Source: Takakia lepidozioides
Taxonomy: Eukaryota > Streptophyta > Takakiopsida > Takakiales > Takakiaceae
Length of the DNA: 64,000 bases
Direction: 5' to 3'
Assembly (NCBI GenBank): GCA_030704615.1
Contig: CM060732.1
Coordinates: 26,848,001 to 26,912,000, forward strand
The translations under genes were made by a program, and so were the position numbers. Below the pieces are notes generated by a model, which saw only the letters and a list, made by a program, of their open reading frames with translations, was not told the origin of the DNA and made no database searches. Shown here one piece after another: positions 54,136 through 64,000 of this stretch. The stretch's first letter is position 1, and every line of letters begins with the position of its first letter.

Positions 54136-54986
54136 AGGGATGAGACGACGCTCCAAAAGAAGATCTAGAAGGCTTACCGGAAGGATGAAATGGCGAAGTC
54201 CGTGATGCGGGACTTGAGGTTGGGGGCTAAATCGCAGTTCCACTTGCACAATGGACTGCTTCGGTACAAGCAAAAGCGTCTCTACGTACCGAAGGAAGGG
54301 ATCAGAGATAGTCTCTTGAGAGAATGCCACGATGGCCCGCTTGCGGGCCATGGTGGAGCCAAGCGCACCACGGCACTATTGAAGAAAGAATATTTCTGGC
54401 CCAAACTGAGGGAGGAGGCCGAGTATGTCAAGACATGCACCACATGCCAACAAAACCGGAGCGAGTACAAAAAGCAAGCGGGGTTGTTACAACCTTTGCC
54501 GATTCCAGAGGGGTCTTGGGAAAGTGTCTCGATGGATTTCATGACTGCTTTGCCGCTGCAAAAGGATTCGATGCAATCATGGTGGTGGTGGATAGGTTCA
54601 GTAAAATGGGTCATTTCATCCCTACCAAGGAGACGACGATGGCGCAGGAGACGGGGCGACTTTACTTTGCCCACATCTTCAAGCATCATGGACTCCCGAA
54701 GGATATTGTCTCGGACCGCGATCCAAAGTTTACAAGTAAATTTTGGAGGGCACTTTGGAAAAAAATGGGGACGAGGCTCAAGATGAGCACGACCTTCCGA
54801 CCTACAACGGTCGGCCAAAAGGAAAGAGTGAACTCCGTGGTGAAGCAGATCTTGCGGAATTATGTGTCAACAGACCAGTCGGACTGGGTGGAGCACTTGG
54901 ATGCAGCAGAGTTCTGTTATAATAACACAAAACACTCCGCAACGGGAGTTTCCCTTTCGTATTGGTATATAGAAAAGTACCTCTAA
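54136..54986 (+). pseudogene. Chromovirus integrase core
   Basis: The zinc-binding part reads HDGPLAGHGGAKRTTALLKK, then CTTCQQNR (HX...HX...CX2C). The first catalytic Asp is in VSMDFMTALP. A frameshift near 54,575 moves to VVVDRFSKMGHFIP, then SDRDPKFTSKFW (second Asp) and QKERVNSVVKQILRN (Glu). Another TAG at 54,166 lies upstream. The frame stops at about 54,984 after CYNNTKHSATGVS. Confidence 0.88.
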
Positions 54987-55582
54987 TGCCGACAAGTTGG
55001 GCCGCCCAGGACGATGAGGAACCGGCAGTAGCAGCGGTGTTGGAAGAACGCGAGCGTTTGTTGGAGCTCGCAAAGTACAACATTGCCAAAGCTAGGAAAC
55101 GGTATGAACGGCAGGCGAATCAGAAGCGGAGGGATGTTAAGCTTGAGGTAGGCACAGAGGTCTAGTTGAACATCAAGAATTTTTGATTACCTCCGGAAGT
55201 GAGTCCAAAGTTCGTACCTCCGTATGCGGGGCCCTTTCACATCCGGAAGGTTATGAATGAGGATGTGTATGAATTGGAGCTGCCGGCAAACAGCAAGGTG
55301 CATCCGGTATTCCACGTTTCTTTTTTGAAGCCTTACTTCAAAGATGAAGCGCGTCCGAATCGGCATCAAGCGTTGCGTCCGCCACATGTGCTGTTGGATC
55401 ATGAAAATGAATCTGAGTACGAGGTGGAGGTAGTGCTTAAGTCGAGGAGGTTCAAGAATCGAGAAATGGAGTATCTTGTGAAATGGAAGGGTTATCATCA
55501 AGTGGAGGCAACTTGGGTGCATGCCTCAGAAATGGGAAACGCATCCGAGGCGGTTGCAGTATGCGGGTATTGTTCAGAATGA
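54987..55582 (+). pseudogene. Chromovirus integrase C-terminus with chromodomain
   Basis: LAKYNIAKARKRYERQANQK, then (after TAG 55,163 and TGA 55,184) PKFVPPYAGPFHIRKVMNED, VHPVFHVSFLKPY and a chromodomain: EVEVVLKSRRFKNREMEYLV, KWKGYHQVEATWVHASEM. Chromodomains steer integration to marked chromatin. The aromatic positions of the methyl-lysine cage are only partly visible. It ends where PPR sequence begins at about 55,565. Confidence 0.9.
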
Positions 55583-56780
55583 CATCTGGAAATGTTCCAG
55601 CTTTGATGATGTCACCATGGACCTCTTTGCCCTTTTCCAGAGCTGCATGCAGCCTCCCACACGCATTATAAACACAAAGAAATGTGATGTGGTTTGGCTT
55701 CAGCCCTTTCTCGCATTATTTGCTCATACGTCTCCAAAGCATCAATCCCACACCCATATTGTTGTGCTTACCCTGCAATCATGGTACTTCAGAAACACCA
55801 CATCTTGTTCAGCTAGCCATGTTGTCGAACACTCCCTTTGCATCCTTACTGCACCTACATTTGGCATAAATGTTTCAGAACGACATCTGGTACAATTGCA
55901 GCTTTGACGATGTCACCATGATGGACCTTTGTGCCCTTTCCCAGAGCTGCCAGGCTCGAACTGGGCATACATGTCCACCAAGGCACAGTTCAAATGACAT
56001 CTGGTACAATTCCAGCTTTGACATTGACACTATGGACCTCTGCTCCATTTTCTAGGGCTTCTAGGCTCACATTTGGCATAGATGTCCACCAGAGCAGAGT
56101 TCAGAATGACATCTGGTACATTTCAGCTTTGACAATAGACCCGTGTGTCCATTCCACAGCTGTCACACTCACATTTGGCATACATGTCACCAAGGCAGTG
56201 TTCAAAATCAGATTTGGTGTACAGTTCCAGCTTTGACAATCACCATGGACCTCTACGCCTTTTTCCAGGGCTGCCACCTGCTCGCATTTGGCATACATTA
56301 CACCAGGGCTGTGTTTTGAATCACTTATGGTACGTTGCAGCTAATTTGACGATGTCACCATGGCCTCTGCTCTCTTTTCCAGGGCTGTTAGGCTCACATT
56401 TGGCATACATGTCCACGAGGGCACTGCTCAGAATCACATCTGGAAGAATTCCAGCTTTGACGATGTCACCATGGACCACTTTGCCCAGTTCTAGGGCTGC
56501 CAGGCTCACATTTGGCATACATGTGCTGCATGGCAGTGCTCAGAATGACATCTAGTACAATTCCAGCTTTGATGATGTCGTGCCATGGAACTTTGCACCC
56601 TTTTTCAGAGCTAGCATGCTCGCATTTGGCATACATGTCCACCAGGACAGTGCTCAGAATGATACCTGGTACAATTCCAGCTTTGAAGATGCCACCATGG
56701 AAGTCTTTGCCCTTTTCCAGCCTGCTGCCATGCTCGCACATGCTTTGCCCCCACAAACCAACATGATGTGGTCAGGTTGA
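55583..56780 (-). pseudogene. PPR-derived 112-bp tandem array
   Basis: The word (C/G)CAGCTTTGA.GATGTCACCATGG or a variant recurs at 55,597, 55,899, 56,012, 56,124, 56,227, 56,337, 56,451, 56,563 and 56,677. The first step is 302 bp, the length of one PPR triplet; the rest are 103-114 bp. On the minus strand each unit reads as parts of VHGDIVKAGIVPDVILSTAL, VDMYAKCEPGSP. Since 112 is not a multiple of three, consecutive units fall in different frames and cannot encode a continuous repeat protein. Confidence 0.85.
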
Positions 56781-56840
56781 AGTACACCTCTCCCCGTACC
56801 TGATAATCAGGTGGATCAGGCCCTTCAGATCCCTATAATC

Positions 56841-56919
56841 AGGCCCTTCAGATCATCCTCAAGGTCCACCTGTACCAGATACCGCACATAGAGGACCTTG
56901 AGGATGATCTGAAGGGCCT
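56841..56919. repeat. Perfect 27-bp hairpin with 25-base loop
   Basis: The arm 56,841-56,867 (AGGCCCTTCAGATCATCC...) pairs without mismatch with 56,893-56,919. A partial third copy of the left arm (AGGCCCTTCAGATCC) lies at about 56,819. The geometry fits a small-RNA precursor or a foldback insertion. Confidence 0.8.
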
Positions 56920-56972
56920 ACCTACCCTTGACACCAGACCTGAAATTTAAACTCATGATCAAGTTGGGGAGT

Positions 56973-57200
56973 CTATCTTTGCACAAAACCAGATGTAGAG
57001 AGGTAAAGGAGATAGTAAATGTCCGACATGCCAACGGCCTGAAGACGATATCCGTTCTCCGATACAATACCTGGGGTATTCTCATCAGAGAGCCACCCTT
57101 GATGTAAGTACTCTGAACACACCCTTGTAGAAGAACTGGATGTCGTTGTTAGCCAATTCATGCTTTTCCTTCATTGCTACCTCAAAGAATGCTACCTGCA
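56973..57200 (-). pseudogene. Unassigned minus-strand exon-like stretch
   Basis: After a GCAG acceptor at about 57,196 the minus strand reads VAFFEVAMKEKHELANNDIQ, FFYKGV, then, shifted, HQGWLSDENTPGIVSENGYR, LQAVGM. Composition and splice site suggest former coding sequence. Family not recognised. Confidence 0.35.
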
Positions 57201-57359
57201 TCAAAAGTGATGGCTTGAATAAGCAGACTGGAGAGGGGCATGGCAGGTACAAGACTCAGGACTTGGTAATAACAATTCAAGACCAATATGTGATAGTGAT
57301 TGATGAATACATGTCCTTGACCCATTTGTCAAGGGTAAGATGATACCCTTGAACTTCTC

Positions 57360-57560
57360 CTCGTCTTGTTGGCTACTTCTCTATTGCTACATTGGCAGTA
57401 ACATGTCAAAATTACTCCACACCATCACAACTCCACCCAACGAGCTTACTTGTCAATATGAAAATCTAGGGGCGACTGTGATAAGATGGAAAAATCGGCT
57501 GAAATGTGTTGAAGAAGAAGGTGCCCTCACCATACTGTCCTTGACCTTGTGCCATGAAAG
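57360..57560 (-). pseudogene. OSB-associated non-coding fragment, minus strand
   Basis: The reverse complement matches the sequence preceding the OSB motif at 20,340-20,520 (TTCTTCAACACATTTC, GACATGTTACTGCCAATGT and neighbouring words). The PDF motif itself is not present, so only the intronic or upstream part was duplicated here. Confidence 0.5.
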
Positions 57561-57821
57561 CATACATGTTTTTGCAACAATGGAGGATTCTTGACCAGCC
57601 CTAAACCCAAAAGGACCTCTTGCATGTGCTACTTATGTTTGTAGTCAGGTGATCTCGGATTGGGCTGTGAGGAGAACCACCATGGTGCAGCTGAGCAACC
57701 ATAGGTTTGAACTCAGCTTCCTAAGACCAAGCTGACCTTCCCAGTACCTTGTAAAGACCAGGAGAAATACCAAATCATGATACTAGCAGGAAGAACGCAC
57801 ATTGACAGACTTCTACATTAT

Positions 57822-58620
57822 GAAAGCCACACCTTGCGACTGCGCATGTCCCACCTTTGAGAAGGATCTTCCGAAAACTCGTGCCAGCTCTGCGTCATGC
57901 TCCACGACACCACATTTTGTTAAGCCGCTCCCTTTGCATGCTCGATGGCTCCACATTTGGCGTACATATCCACGAGGGTACTATTTAGAATTATGACAAA
58001 CTTCTTCTCAAGGTACATTAAGAAAGCCACACCTTGCGACTGCGACTGTCCCACCATCGACAATGATCTTTACAAGCTCGTGCCAGCTGTGCTTCATGCT
58101 CCACGACACCACATTTCGTTAAGCCATATTGTTGAACGCTCCCTTTGCATCCTCGATGGCTCCACATTTGGCATACATATCCACGAGGGTTCTGAATAAA
58201 CTTCTTCTCAACGTACATTAAGAAAGCCACACCTTGCGACTGCGACTGTCCACCATCGACAAGGATCTTTGCAAAGCTCGTGCCAGCTCTGCTTCATGCT
58301 CCACGACACCAGATTTTGTTAAGCCATATTGTTGAACGCTCCCTTTGCATCCTCTCGATGGCTCCACATTTGGCGTACAAACTTCTTCTCAACGTACATT
58401 AAGAAAGCCACACCTTGCGATTGCGATTGTCCACCATCGACAAGGATCTTTGCAAAGCTCGTGCCAGCTCTGCTTCATGCTCCACCACACCACATTTCGT
58501 TAAAGCCATATTGTTGAACGCTCCCTCGAGGCTCCTCATTTGGTATATCCAGGAGGTACTGTTCAAAATGACACTCCTTCCCGTATTCTTCCAAAGCCTC
58601 TAACCAGAGCATCCCCTCAA
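57822..58620 (-). pseudogene. PPR-derived ~200-bp tandem array, four copies
   Basis: GAAAGCCACACCTTGCGA starts at 57,822, 58,022, 58,222 and 58,403 (steps 200, 200, 181). On the minus strand each copy carries LVDMYAKCGAIEDAKGAFNN, MA, then a stop where Glu is expected, and RNVVSW or a decayed form. The upstream flank of each copy is not PPR, so the amplified unit combined PPR and foreign sequence. Confidence 0.8.
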
Positions 58621-59002
58621 TCACGGCTCTCGGAGCAGGAAGAAGAGTGATAGTGAGGGCGTTCTTGAAAAGTATCGAAGTCCCCGTGTAAATGAAATAG
58701 GTGGATGAAATCATCCAAATCCTTGCATGTAATGAAATCATCCAATTGATGAATGAAAATAATCAAATTTAATGAAATCATCCATCAATGGATTTTCATA
58801 AGAGTCATGCAAATGACCTTATCTTGGTCAAAGGGAGTTGACTACACCAATCTAAACAATTTAGAGTCATCTGCATTACTGTTTAGAGTCACGTGCGTGA
58901 CCCATGATCACCACTCTATTCCAGTCAAACGACGTTCACCGGGATAGAGGCATATACACGACCCTTTTTAGTCATTTTCAGTCATACCCATGACATTTTT
59001 GA
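58621..59002. other. Spacer with ATGAAATCATCCA repeats
   Basis: AATGAAATCATCCA occurs three times between 58,695 and 58,785. GAGTCA(T/C) words recur to 59,040. No gene. Confidence 0.5.
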
Positions 59003-60052
59003 ATGATGATGACATTGAGTCATGGTTTGAGTCATGAAAACCATGACTTTCCAAAAAAACAAATCAGAAAAACCATGATTTGGCGTAGTGGAGGCTTTGA
59101 AAACTGGTTTCTAGAAGCGCAACTTTTATGCCATAAACTTGGGATGAGACCAAACAAGGCCACAAACGAGGATTGGTGGAATGAGCCATGGACAATTGAG
59201 AGACAAATGGAAGCCGAGCTATTCAAAAGCATGAAAGAGGAGGGTGATGATGTTGACGACATAGACTCTATTTGTCTTCCTCTTGATGTAGACACATATA
59301 TTCAAAATGAGGTCGTGGATGATGAATTGGTGTGCGGTCCTTCGAATTCAATGGATGATGTTTTGAGCCAACCTTTGGATGATCATGCGGAAGAGGTACT
59401 TGTTCAAAGTGAATTGACATACTCTGGATGCTATCATTGACGAGTTTGAAGAAGAGAAAGATTGTTCAAAGGCAGTGGCTCCATTCGTTGAAGTAGATGG
59501 GAAGACCATCTTCAAGAGCACTTTGGTTAGCTAACTCAATGGAAACCCTACTCTGTCCAAGGATAGATTGACATGAGTAAGAAGTGCATCGATGTTGTTT
59601 TGCCGAGAAAACAAACCAACTACCAGCAACAAAGCCACGAGCTTGGGATTAGGTTCGGATTGTGCTGTATTTTTTGTTGAGGAGGAGACTTCGGTCCTAA
59701 CTACAAACAGAAAAAGCAGACTAGGGAAAACCTGCAGAGGAGCAACCAAAGGCACTTGGTATTTAGGCAGGGTTCAAAAAATGCGGAGGAAAATCAATAA
59801 GCTGTTTGTAGAGTGTAGAGATTCTTTGATTTATTGGAGCGTCCTTCTCATATGCAGATTGGGTTAGCATGGTACCAAATGGTTCGAGGAGGGGTTTATA
59901 CGTACGATTTGACGGATAACATGATGGTTGATTTGGATTCCATTATCGTATTAGTATGTTTAAAGTACATTGTCAAGTCAAACACATATGAACTTGATGT
60001 AAATGACCGGAAAGTCTTTGACAATTTTATCAAAGACATTTTTTTATATTAA
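59003..60052 (+). pseudogene. Unassigned acidic protein gene, broken
   Basis: Successive frames read as one protein. 59,090-59,435: GFENWFLEAQLLCHKLGMRP, NEDWWNEPWTIERQMEAELF, then acidic DDVDDIDSICLPLDVDTYI. 59,424-59,576: DAIIDEFEEEKDCSKAVAPF, VEVDGKTIFKSTLV. 59,640-59,790: CAVFFVEEETSVLTTNRKSR, GTWYLGRVQKMRRK. 59,850-60,052: LAWYQMVRGGVYTYDLTDNM, ending VFDNFIKDIFLY. Breaks include a shift near 59,415, TAA at 59,532, TGA at 59,574 and further shifts. I do not recognise the family; with so many frames still readable it decayed recently. Confidence 0.45.
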
Positions 60053-60290
60053 TTTATTAGTTTTTAATTCTGTTTTAAATGAATAAATTTGATATAATAT
60101 AAAAACATACATATACATACAGAAGGGGGTACTTTGTAAAAATTGGAATTTCTTGTATATTTACAGGAGGGGGTTTTATAATCTTCAAAAAGTATGTACA
60201 GAGGGGGTATAAAATATCCAAGGACCCGGGGGTTTTTTTTATTAGGCGGTGAACGCACATAATAAGCACAATTTATAAAGAGTGCACCCC
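60053..60290. other. AT-rich spacer
   Basis: No frame. Contains several GGGGG(T/G) runs but no identifiable element end. Confidence 0.4.
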
Positions 60291-61150
60291 CTAGGCCTCC
60301 TTCCTAGGGGCTTTACCACTGGTAGCCAGCTCCTTCATTTTGATTTTGACTTCTTTAACCATCTGATCATTGTTGTCAAACTCCTTCCGTTGTGCCCAGG
60401 TCTGAACAGAGGTGGGAAGACCTTGCCAAAAGAACATTTTGACCATCCTAGCTCTCTCTTCAGGGTTCTTGAAATTCTCTGTGACCCCTACTTTAATATC
60501 CAGGTAATATTGCCACAAAGGCTCACCCTCTTTGTACTTTCAATAGTAGAACTTCCCAAATGTTTCCAAGGGCAGCTCTTGTCCAAAACCTGATTCCATG
60601 AAGGGTACTTCTCTTCCACAAGGTCAGCATTCAGTAGGGTGCGGGCTTGCCCTTTCATGGCCAATTGAAAGGCATGTATCTTGAAATCTTCAGGAACCCC
60701 ATTAAGCAGAGTAGTGCTTTCAAACAATTTGAGAAACTCAACAAAGTCTTCTCCTACTTTGTACTCTGGGTAAGATTGAGCCTGTACGTTGGGTATTGAC
60801 TTCCGAGGGATAGGCACAGAGACAACTGCAGGTTTCAGGGTAGCTTCCCTTACCTCCATGGCAGCAGCCTGTTTCATGAGTATTTTCAAGAGAGAAGGAC
60901 ACTTGGACAACACATCCATAGCTTCACTCAAACTACAAATGTTAGCATTGCATGCAGCTACTTCAGGGTCAGCATTAAGTGTTCCTAAGCCATCAGTATC
61001 CACTACTTCTTCTATCAATGATGGAATATCACTATCAGATTCGGGGTTTTCTTTAGACGGGGGTTTGATGACACTAAAATTCAGTCTGGTAGGGATTTCC
61101 TTGTTTGCATTCGGATTATGCAGGGGAGAAACTACCAGAGAGATTCCATA
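60291..61150 (-). pseudogene. Ty3/gypsy gag remnant, minus strand
   Basis: The upstream part (61,018-60,595) carries YKVGEDFVEFLKLFESTTLL, then EDFKIHAFQLAMKGQARTLL and KYPSWNQV, the start of a retrotransposon gag domain. After a shift near 60,560 the frame 60,518-60,291 gives LWQYYLDIKVGVTENFKN, then RARMVKMFFWQGLPTSVQTW, the later part of the same domain. The zinc knuckle is missing. About 60 codons may be lost at the shift. Confidence 0.75.
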
Positions 61151-61547
61151 ACTGGGGCCTTCTTCAGGTGCTGGTACATTACATCTGAATAGCTTGGGCC
61201 CGTCAATGCCCTACCTACTGCCTCCATGCATAGTGTGTATGTATAGACATAGAGGCAATCTCAGTCATCGAGCGCTACTAGAGGACCAGGCATATTTATT
61301 TCAAAGCTTCGTGTTGAATTCCATGTTCATGATTTTCTAAATATATCCTCTCAAACACTCAATCTGATCAGTATCCAGAGAGTAGAGAGGAACGCCGCTG
61401 GTGGGCAGTGGGAAGGCCCCCCTTTTAATGGTGCTGCTCCTCCATTCACCCCCCCTGATGGTGATGATCAAGATTCCACACAGCAAGGGGATGTGGCGTC
61501 GTAGGCTGCAAACAAAAAAGGCTGGCTACAAATGAACATTTTGCAAG
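61151..61547. other. Spacer between gag remnant and integrase scrap
   Basis: No domain. At 61,300-61,500 plus-strand frames give short low-complexity peptides only. Confidence 0.35.
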
Positions 61548-61890
61548 GCCTTTGCCACTGACGATGCGTCACCACAGATATGTGTTGGTGATGGTGGAGC
61601 ACTTCTCCAAGTGGATTGAGTTGGTTCCATTGCCTGACAAGGCTAGTGAGGGGGCTACGTATGCAATCCTGGATTGTGTGCTTAGCCGATTCGGTGCTCC
61701 AGCTGAGGTACTCACAGACCAAGGGAGAGAGTTCTTGGGGGAGTTAAGCCTTGATAGACCACCGTACCATTTCTCAGGATCATCCTGAGGCCGATGGCTT
61801 GGCAGAGAGAGTGGTACAGACGGTGAAGAGGGGTTTGCGCAAGTTTGGCTTGCAAAATGGACACCTAGGAGATTGGGAGCTTTAGGTACC
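61548..61890 (+). pseudogene. Gypsy integrase core fragment
   Basis: GPLPL.MRHHRYVLVMVEHF, SKWIELVPLPDKASEGATYA, LSRFGAPAEVLTDQGREFLG (second catalytic Asp), then after a one-base shift near 61,775 HPEADGLAERVVQTVKRGLR (catalytic Glu). It ends at TAG 61,882-61,884. Only about 110 codons remain, bordered on the right by an unrelated minus-strand exon. Confidence 0.85.
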
Positions 61891-61894
61891 TTGG

Positions 61895-62061
61895 TTAGAG
61901 ATCAACAAACTCCCTGATATTATCTCCCTCCTTAGCTTCCCTCTCATCACTTCCCCACTCCAGAAGCGAGGTACACACAGACATTGGTCGCAGGTAGCTT
62001 GCAAGCTGAGCTGTCCAAAGCACTTTATCAACATGGTCCAATCTGTCCCACATGGCACGTC
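61895..62061 (-). pseudogene. Unassigned minus-strand exon, cut by the integrase fragment
   Basis: After a GATACAG acceptor at 62,062 the frame reads RAMWDRLDHVDKVLWTAQLA, SYLRPMSVCTSLLEWGSDER, EAKEGDNIREFVDL and then TAA at the junction with integrase sequence. Composition and the clean acceptor indicate a true former exon. Family not recognised. Confidence 0.4.
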
Positions 62062-62065
62062 CTGT

Positions 62066-63294
62066 ATCAAAATCTAACAAATTTATATGATCATCTCACA
62101 GTGTAAACCAGAAATTTCCACAGTTAGCAATAAAGAAAAACTCGTCATCACAGTGGTGCAATTTGTGTAGATGAACCCCTGATGAGATGTTTTAAGATGC
62201 CATGGTCCTTGAGATGAGAAAATTTTTAGCACAAAAGAATCTACAAGTGGGAAATTACTGCCTGAATAAGCTGGCCAACTCGAAATGAGTGATCATCCCC
62301 TCTGAATAATAAACAAGCCATGGGTAGGCCCAGCCTTTGGCAGAGTTCTACCATTGGCTGCTGGACATAACCTTAGGTGAATGGCATAGGTGTGCTAGCA
62401 GTGTGGTTTTTGTGAATGCCGTACATGAAGTGGTAGAGAAAGAGCATGGACGTACTGGATTAGCAAGGTGGTTTCTTGCTCCTCTATGTCGGCCACAATT
62501 TCTCCTCACAATGACTGCACTCCCTTTACCCTCCTCTTTCTACCTCGCAACCAGCAGCACATAGCTTAGGTCAAGCCAAACTAGTATTAGCCATCTTCTA
62601 CCTCTAACTTCACAGGAACAGTGTGTGAAGTTACGTCTCCATTACTGAGATACCACGAGCTTCATGGACAACAGAGCTCTCTACACCTCTGTTGGGCAAT
62701 GCCATACCAACAGAATTACCCTTGGTTAAGTTAAAATAATGACAACCAAATTCTGCATGAGACAAAGACAAACCTGACACTTGGTGGTGTACCTGGCGGT
62801 TAGCCAGTGAAGCATTCTCTACCAACAAATACATTGCTCACCAACATGTCTCTTGCCTGCATGTGCAGTGCTACTTGACACTGTAATTGGCTGATGATTG
62901 GTTGCTCCGGTTTCTTGTTCTTTGGAGGTCCTCTATCTGTTTCTAGTTTCTACCTCCGTGCAACAGGTGCATGTTATTTTATTTTTATGTAGACAACTAT
63001 CTTTTTTCAAGAATGTATCTTCGGACATATGGTTGTTCTCAATTATCTCAAAATGCTAATGTCGTTGTAAGCAAAATAATTGGGGCATGTGTATAATTTC
63101 AAATAATAAAATATGCTTTAAATAAAGACAAAATAAATGATGAATGCCGGAACAAATACTACTCTGTCTTGTGGGTATGGTTTGTTTCGTGACCGGTTGG
63201 TCTGGGGCGACCTCTCTTGTGTTCCCAATGGCTTATCTGAAAGGGGGTTCATTTCCCCCTCCTAAGGGTCTGAACTGTGAGTAGTCGCTCCTAG
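62066..63294. other. No supported gene
   Basis: A minus-strand frame at 62,834-62,631 is open with ordinary composition but has no motif or splice partner. The plus-strand frame at 62,337-62,564 is similar. From 62,970 on the sequence is AT-rich. Confidence 0.4.
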
Positions 63295-63322
63295 GTTTCC
63301 TTAAGAAAAAAAAAAGAACAAG

Positions 63323-63353
<31 letters not shown>
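63295..63353 (+). other. A-rich tail, possible retroelement 3' end
   Basis: Two A runs (about 10 and 29 bases) separated by GAACAAGACAT follow a GC-rich segment ending CTCCTAGGTTTCC. A processed retrosequence or LINE/SINE tail would look like this. No upstream domain was identified to support it. Confidence 0.4.
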
Positions 63354-63356
<3 letters not shown>

Positions 63357-64000
63357 GAGGGATTCAAGGTGAATATGTGATTTGAAATTGTTAAACATAC
63401 CCTAGCTGTTTACTTGGGGGGGTCACTTCCCATATTTTCAAAACCACGTGAGAACAAATATAGGGTGCAATTTCTTTATTTGAGATAAATTTTAGAAAAG
63501 TTTTACTTAGAAAATATGGTAAGACAATATCTTTTCACCCAATTTTTTTTATAAAAAATGGCACAAAAAATCCAGAGTTTTACTTAAAATGTTAATGTAG
63601 TAAAGGGTTTTATCTACAGTATGATGTATCCATCATTGTGAAGTTTCTCATATTTCATCCAGCTCTAATCCATCAGGATGAAATTAGGTAGAGGTCACCT
63701 GAAGTTTAAATACGATTCCAGCGATACATAGTGGATTGATGTTGATACCATAATCTCAATAGTGACTATGACATTTGAACCATCTCAAAACTTGTACTCT
63801 TTAGATCCAAGTGATGTTGCGGCTTTCAATGAGTCGTGGCTAACGAAAATTAAACTTTTTCTTGGGTCTGGCATTTGACTTATGTTATATGCAATGTACT
63901 TGTTTGTGTACATGCTTTGAAGTTTTATAATTATATAAAATGAAAATTTAAAATAGGGTCTAATTAATTGTTGCAAAAGAAAAATAGGGTGTTAGAAAAC
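63354..64000. other. AT-rich, nothing seen
   Basis: No coding frame, repeat or hairpin stands out. Confidence 0.4.

Overview
This is nuclear DNA from a land plant, most likely a seedless vascular plant such as a fern. The basis is plant-only gene families (PPR repeats of the VDMYAKCG / ERDVVSW type, the organellar single-strand DNA-binding OSB motif, a spliced G-type lectin receptor kinase), GT-AG introns, and a background made almost entirely of decayed transposons. The lineage call is an inference from the style of the repeats and is not proven by the window.

Layout. 1-2975: repeats, a LINE 3' end and a hAT-like terminus. 3284-5160 (-): N-terminal half of a ParB-like gene whose intron is full of GCGTGCG/CGCACGC hairpins. 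5918-7628 (+): broken MULE-like transposase. 7727-17110 (+): a large Ty3/gypsy element with gag, an intact pol and two accessory ORFs, with CACAG tandem repeats upstream and between pol and the last ORF. 17118-20610: degenerate PPR array interleaved with OSB fragments. 21168-24760: unassigned exons and decayed minus-strand reading frames. 25783-26392: complete hAT-type MITE with its target duplication. 26790-26990: a tRNA-type SINE. 27235-29821: a TIR-bounded 2.6-kb unit holding exon-like pieces. 29900-33560: a LINE. 35484-38138 (+): C-terminal half of the ParB-associated gene family, again with hairpins in an intron. 39799-41058: copia end and LTR. 42836-48135 (-): the only intact host gene, a seven-exon lectin receptor kinase whose kinase domain lacks several catalytic residues. 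50255-50420: second SINE. 52306-55582: two gypsy elements meeting head to head. 55583-58620: PPR remnants on the minus strand amplified as 112-bp and about 200-bp tandem units, with another OSB fragment. 59003-61890: an unassigned acidic reading frame, a gypsy gag and an integrase scrap. 62066-64000: non-coding.

How it fits together. Apart from the receptor kinase, nearly everything is mobile or mobile-derived and broken. Most in-frame stops are of a kind one C-to-T or G-to-A change would create, as expected for heavily methylated plant repeats. The most unusual signal is the ParB-like family at two separate loci (3.3-5.2 kb and 35.5-38.1 kb). The two copies look like complementary halves of one architecture, and both carry the same short palindromic hairpin core inside introns.
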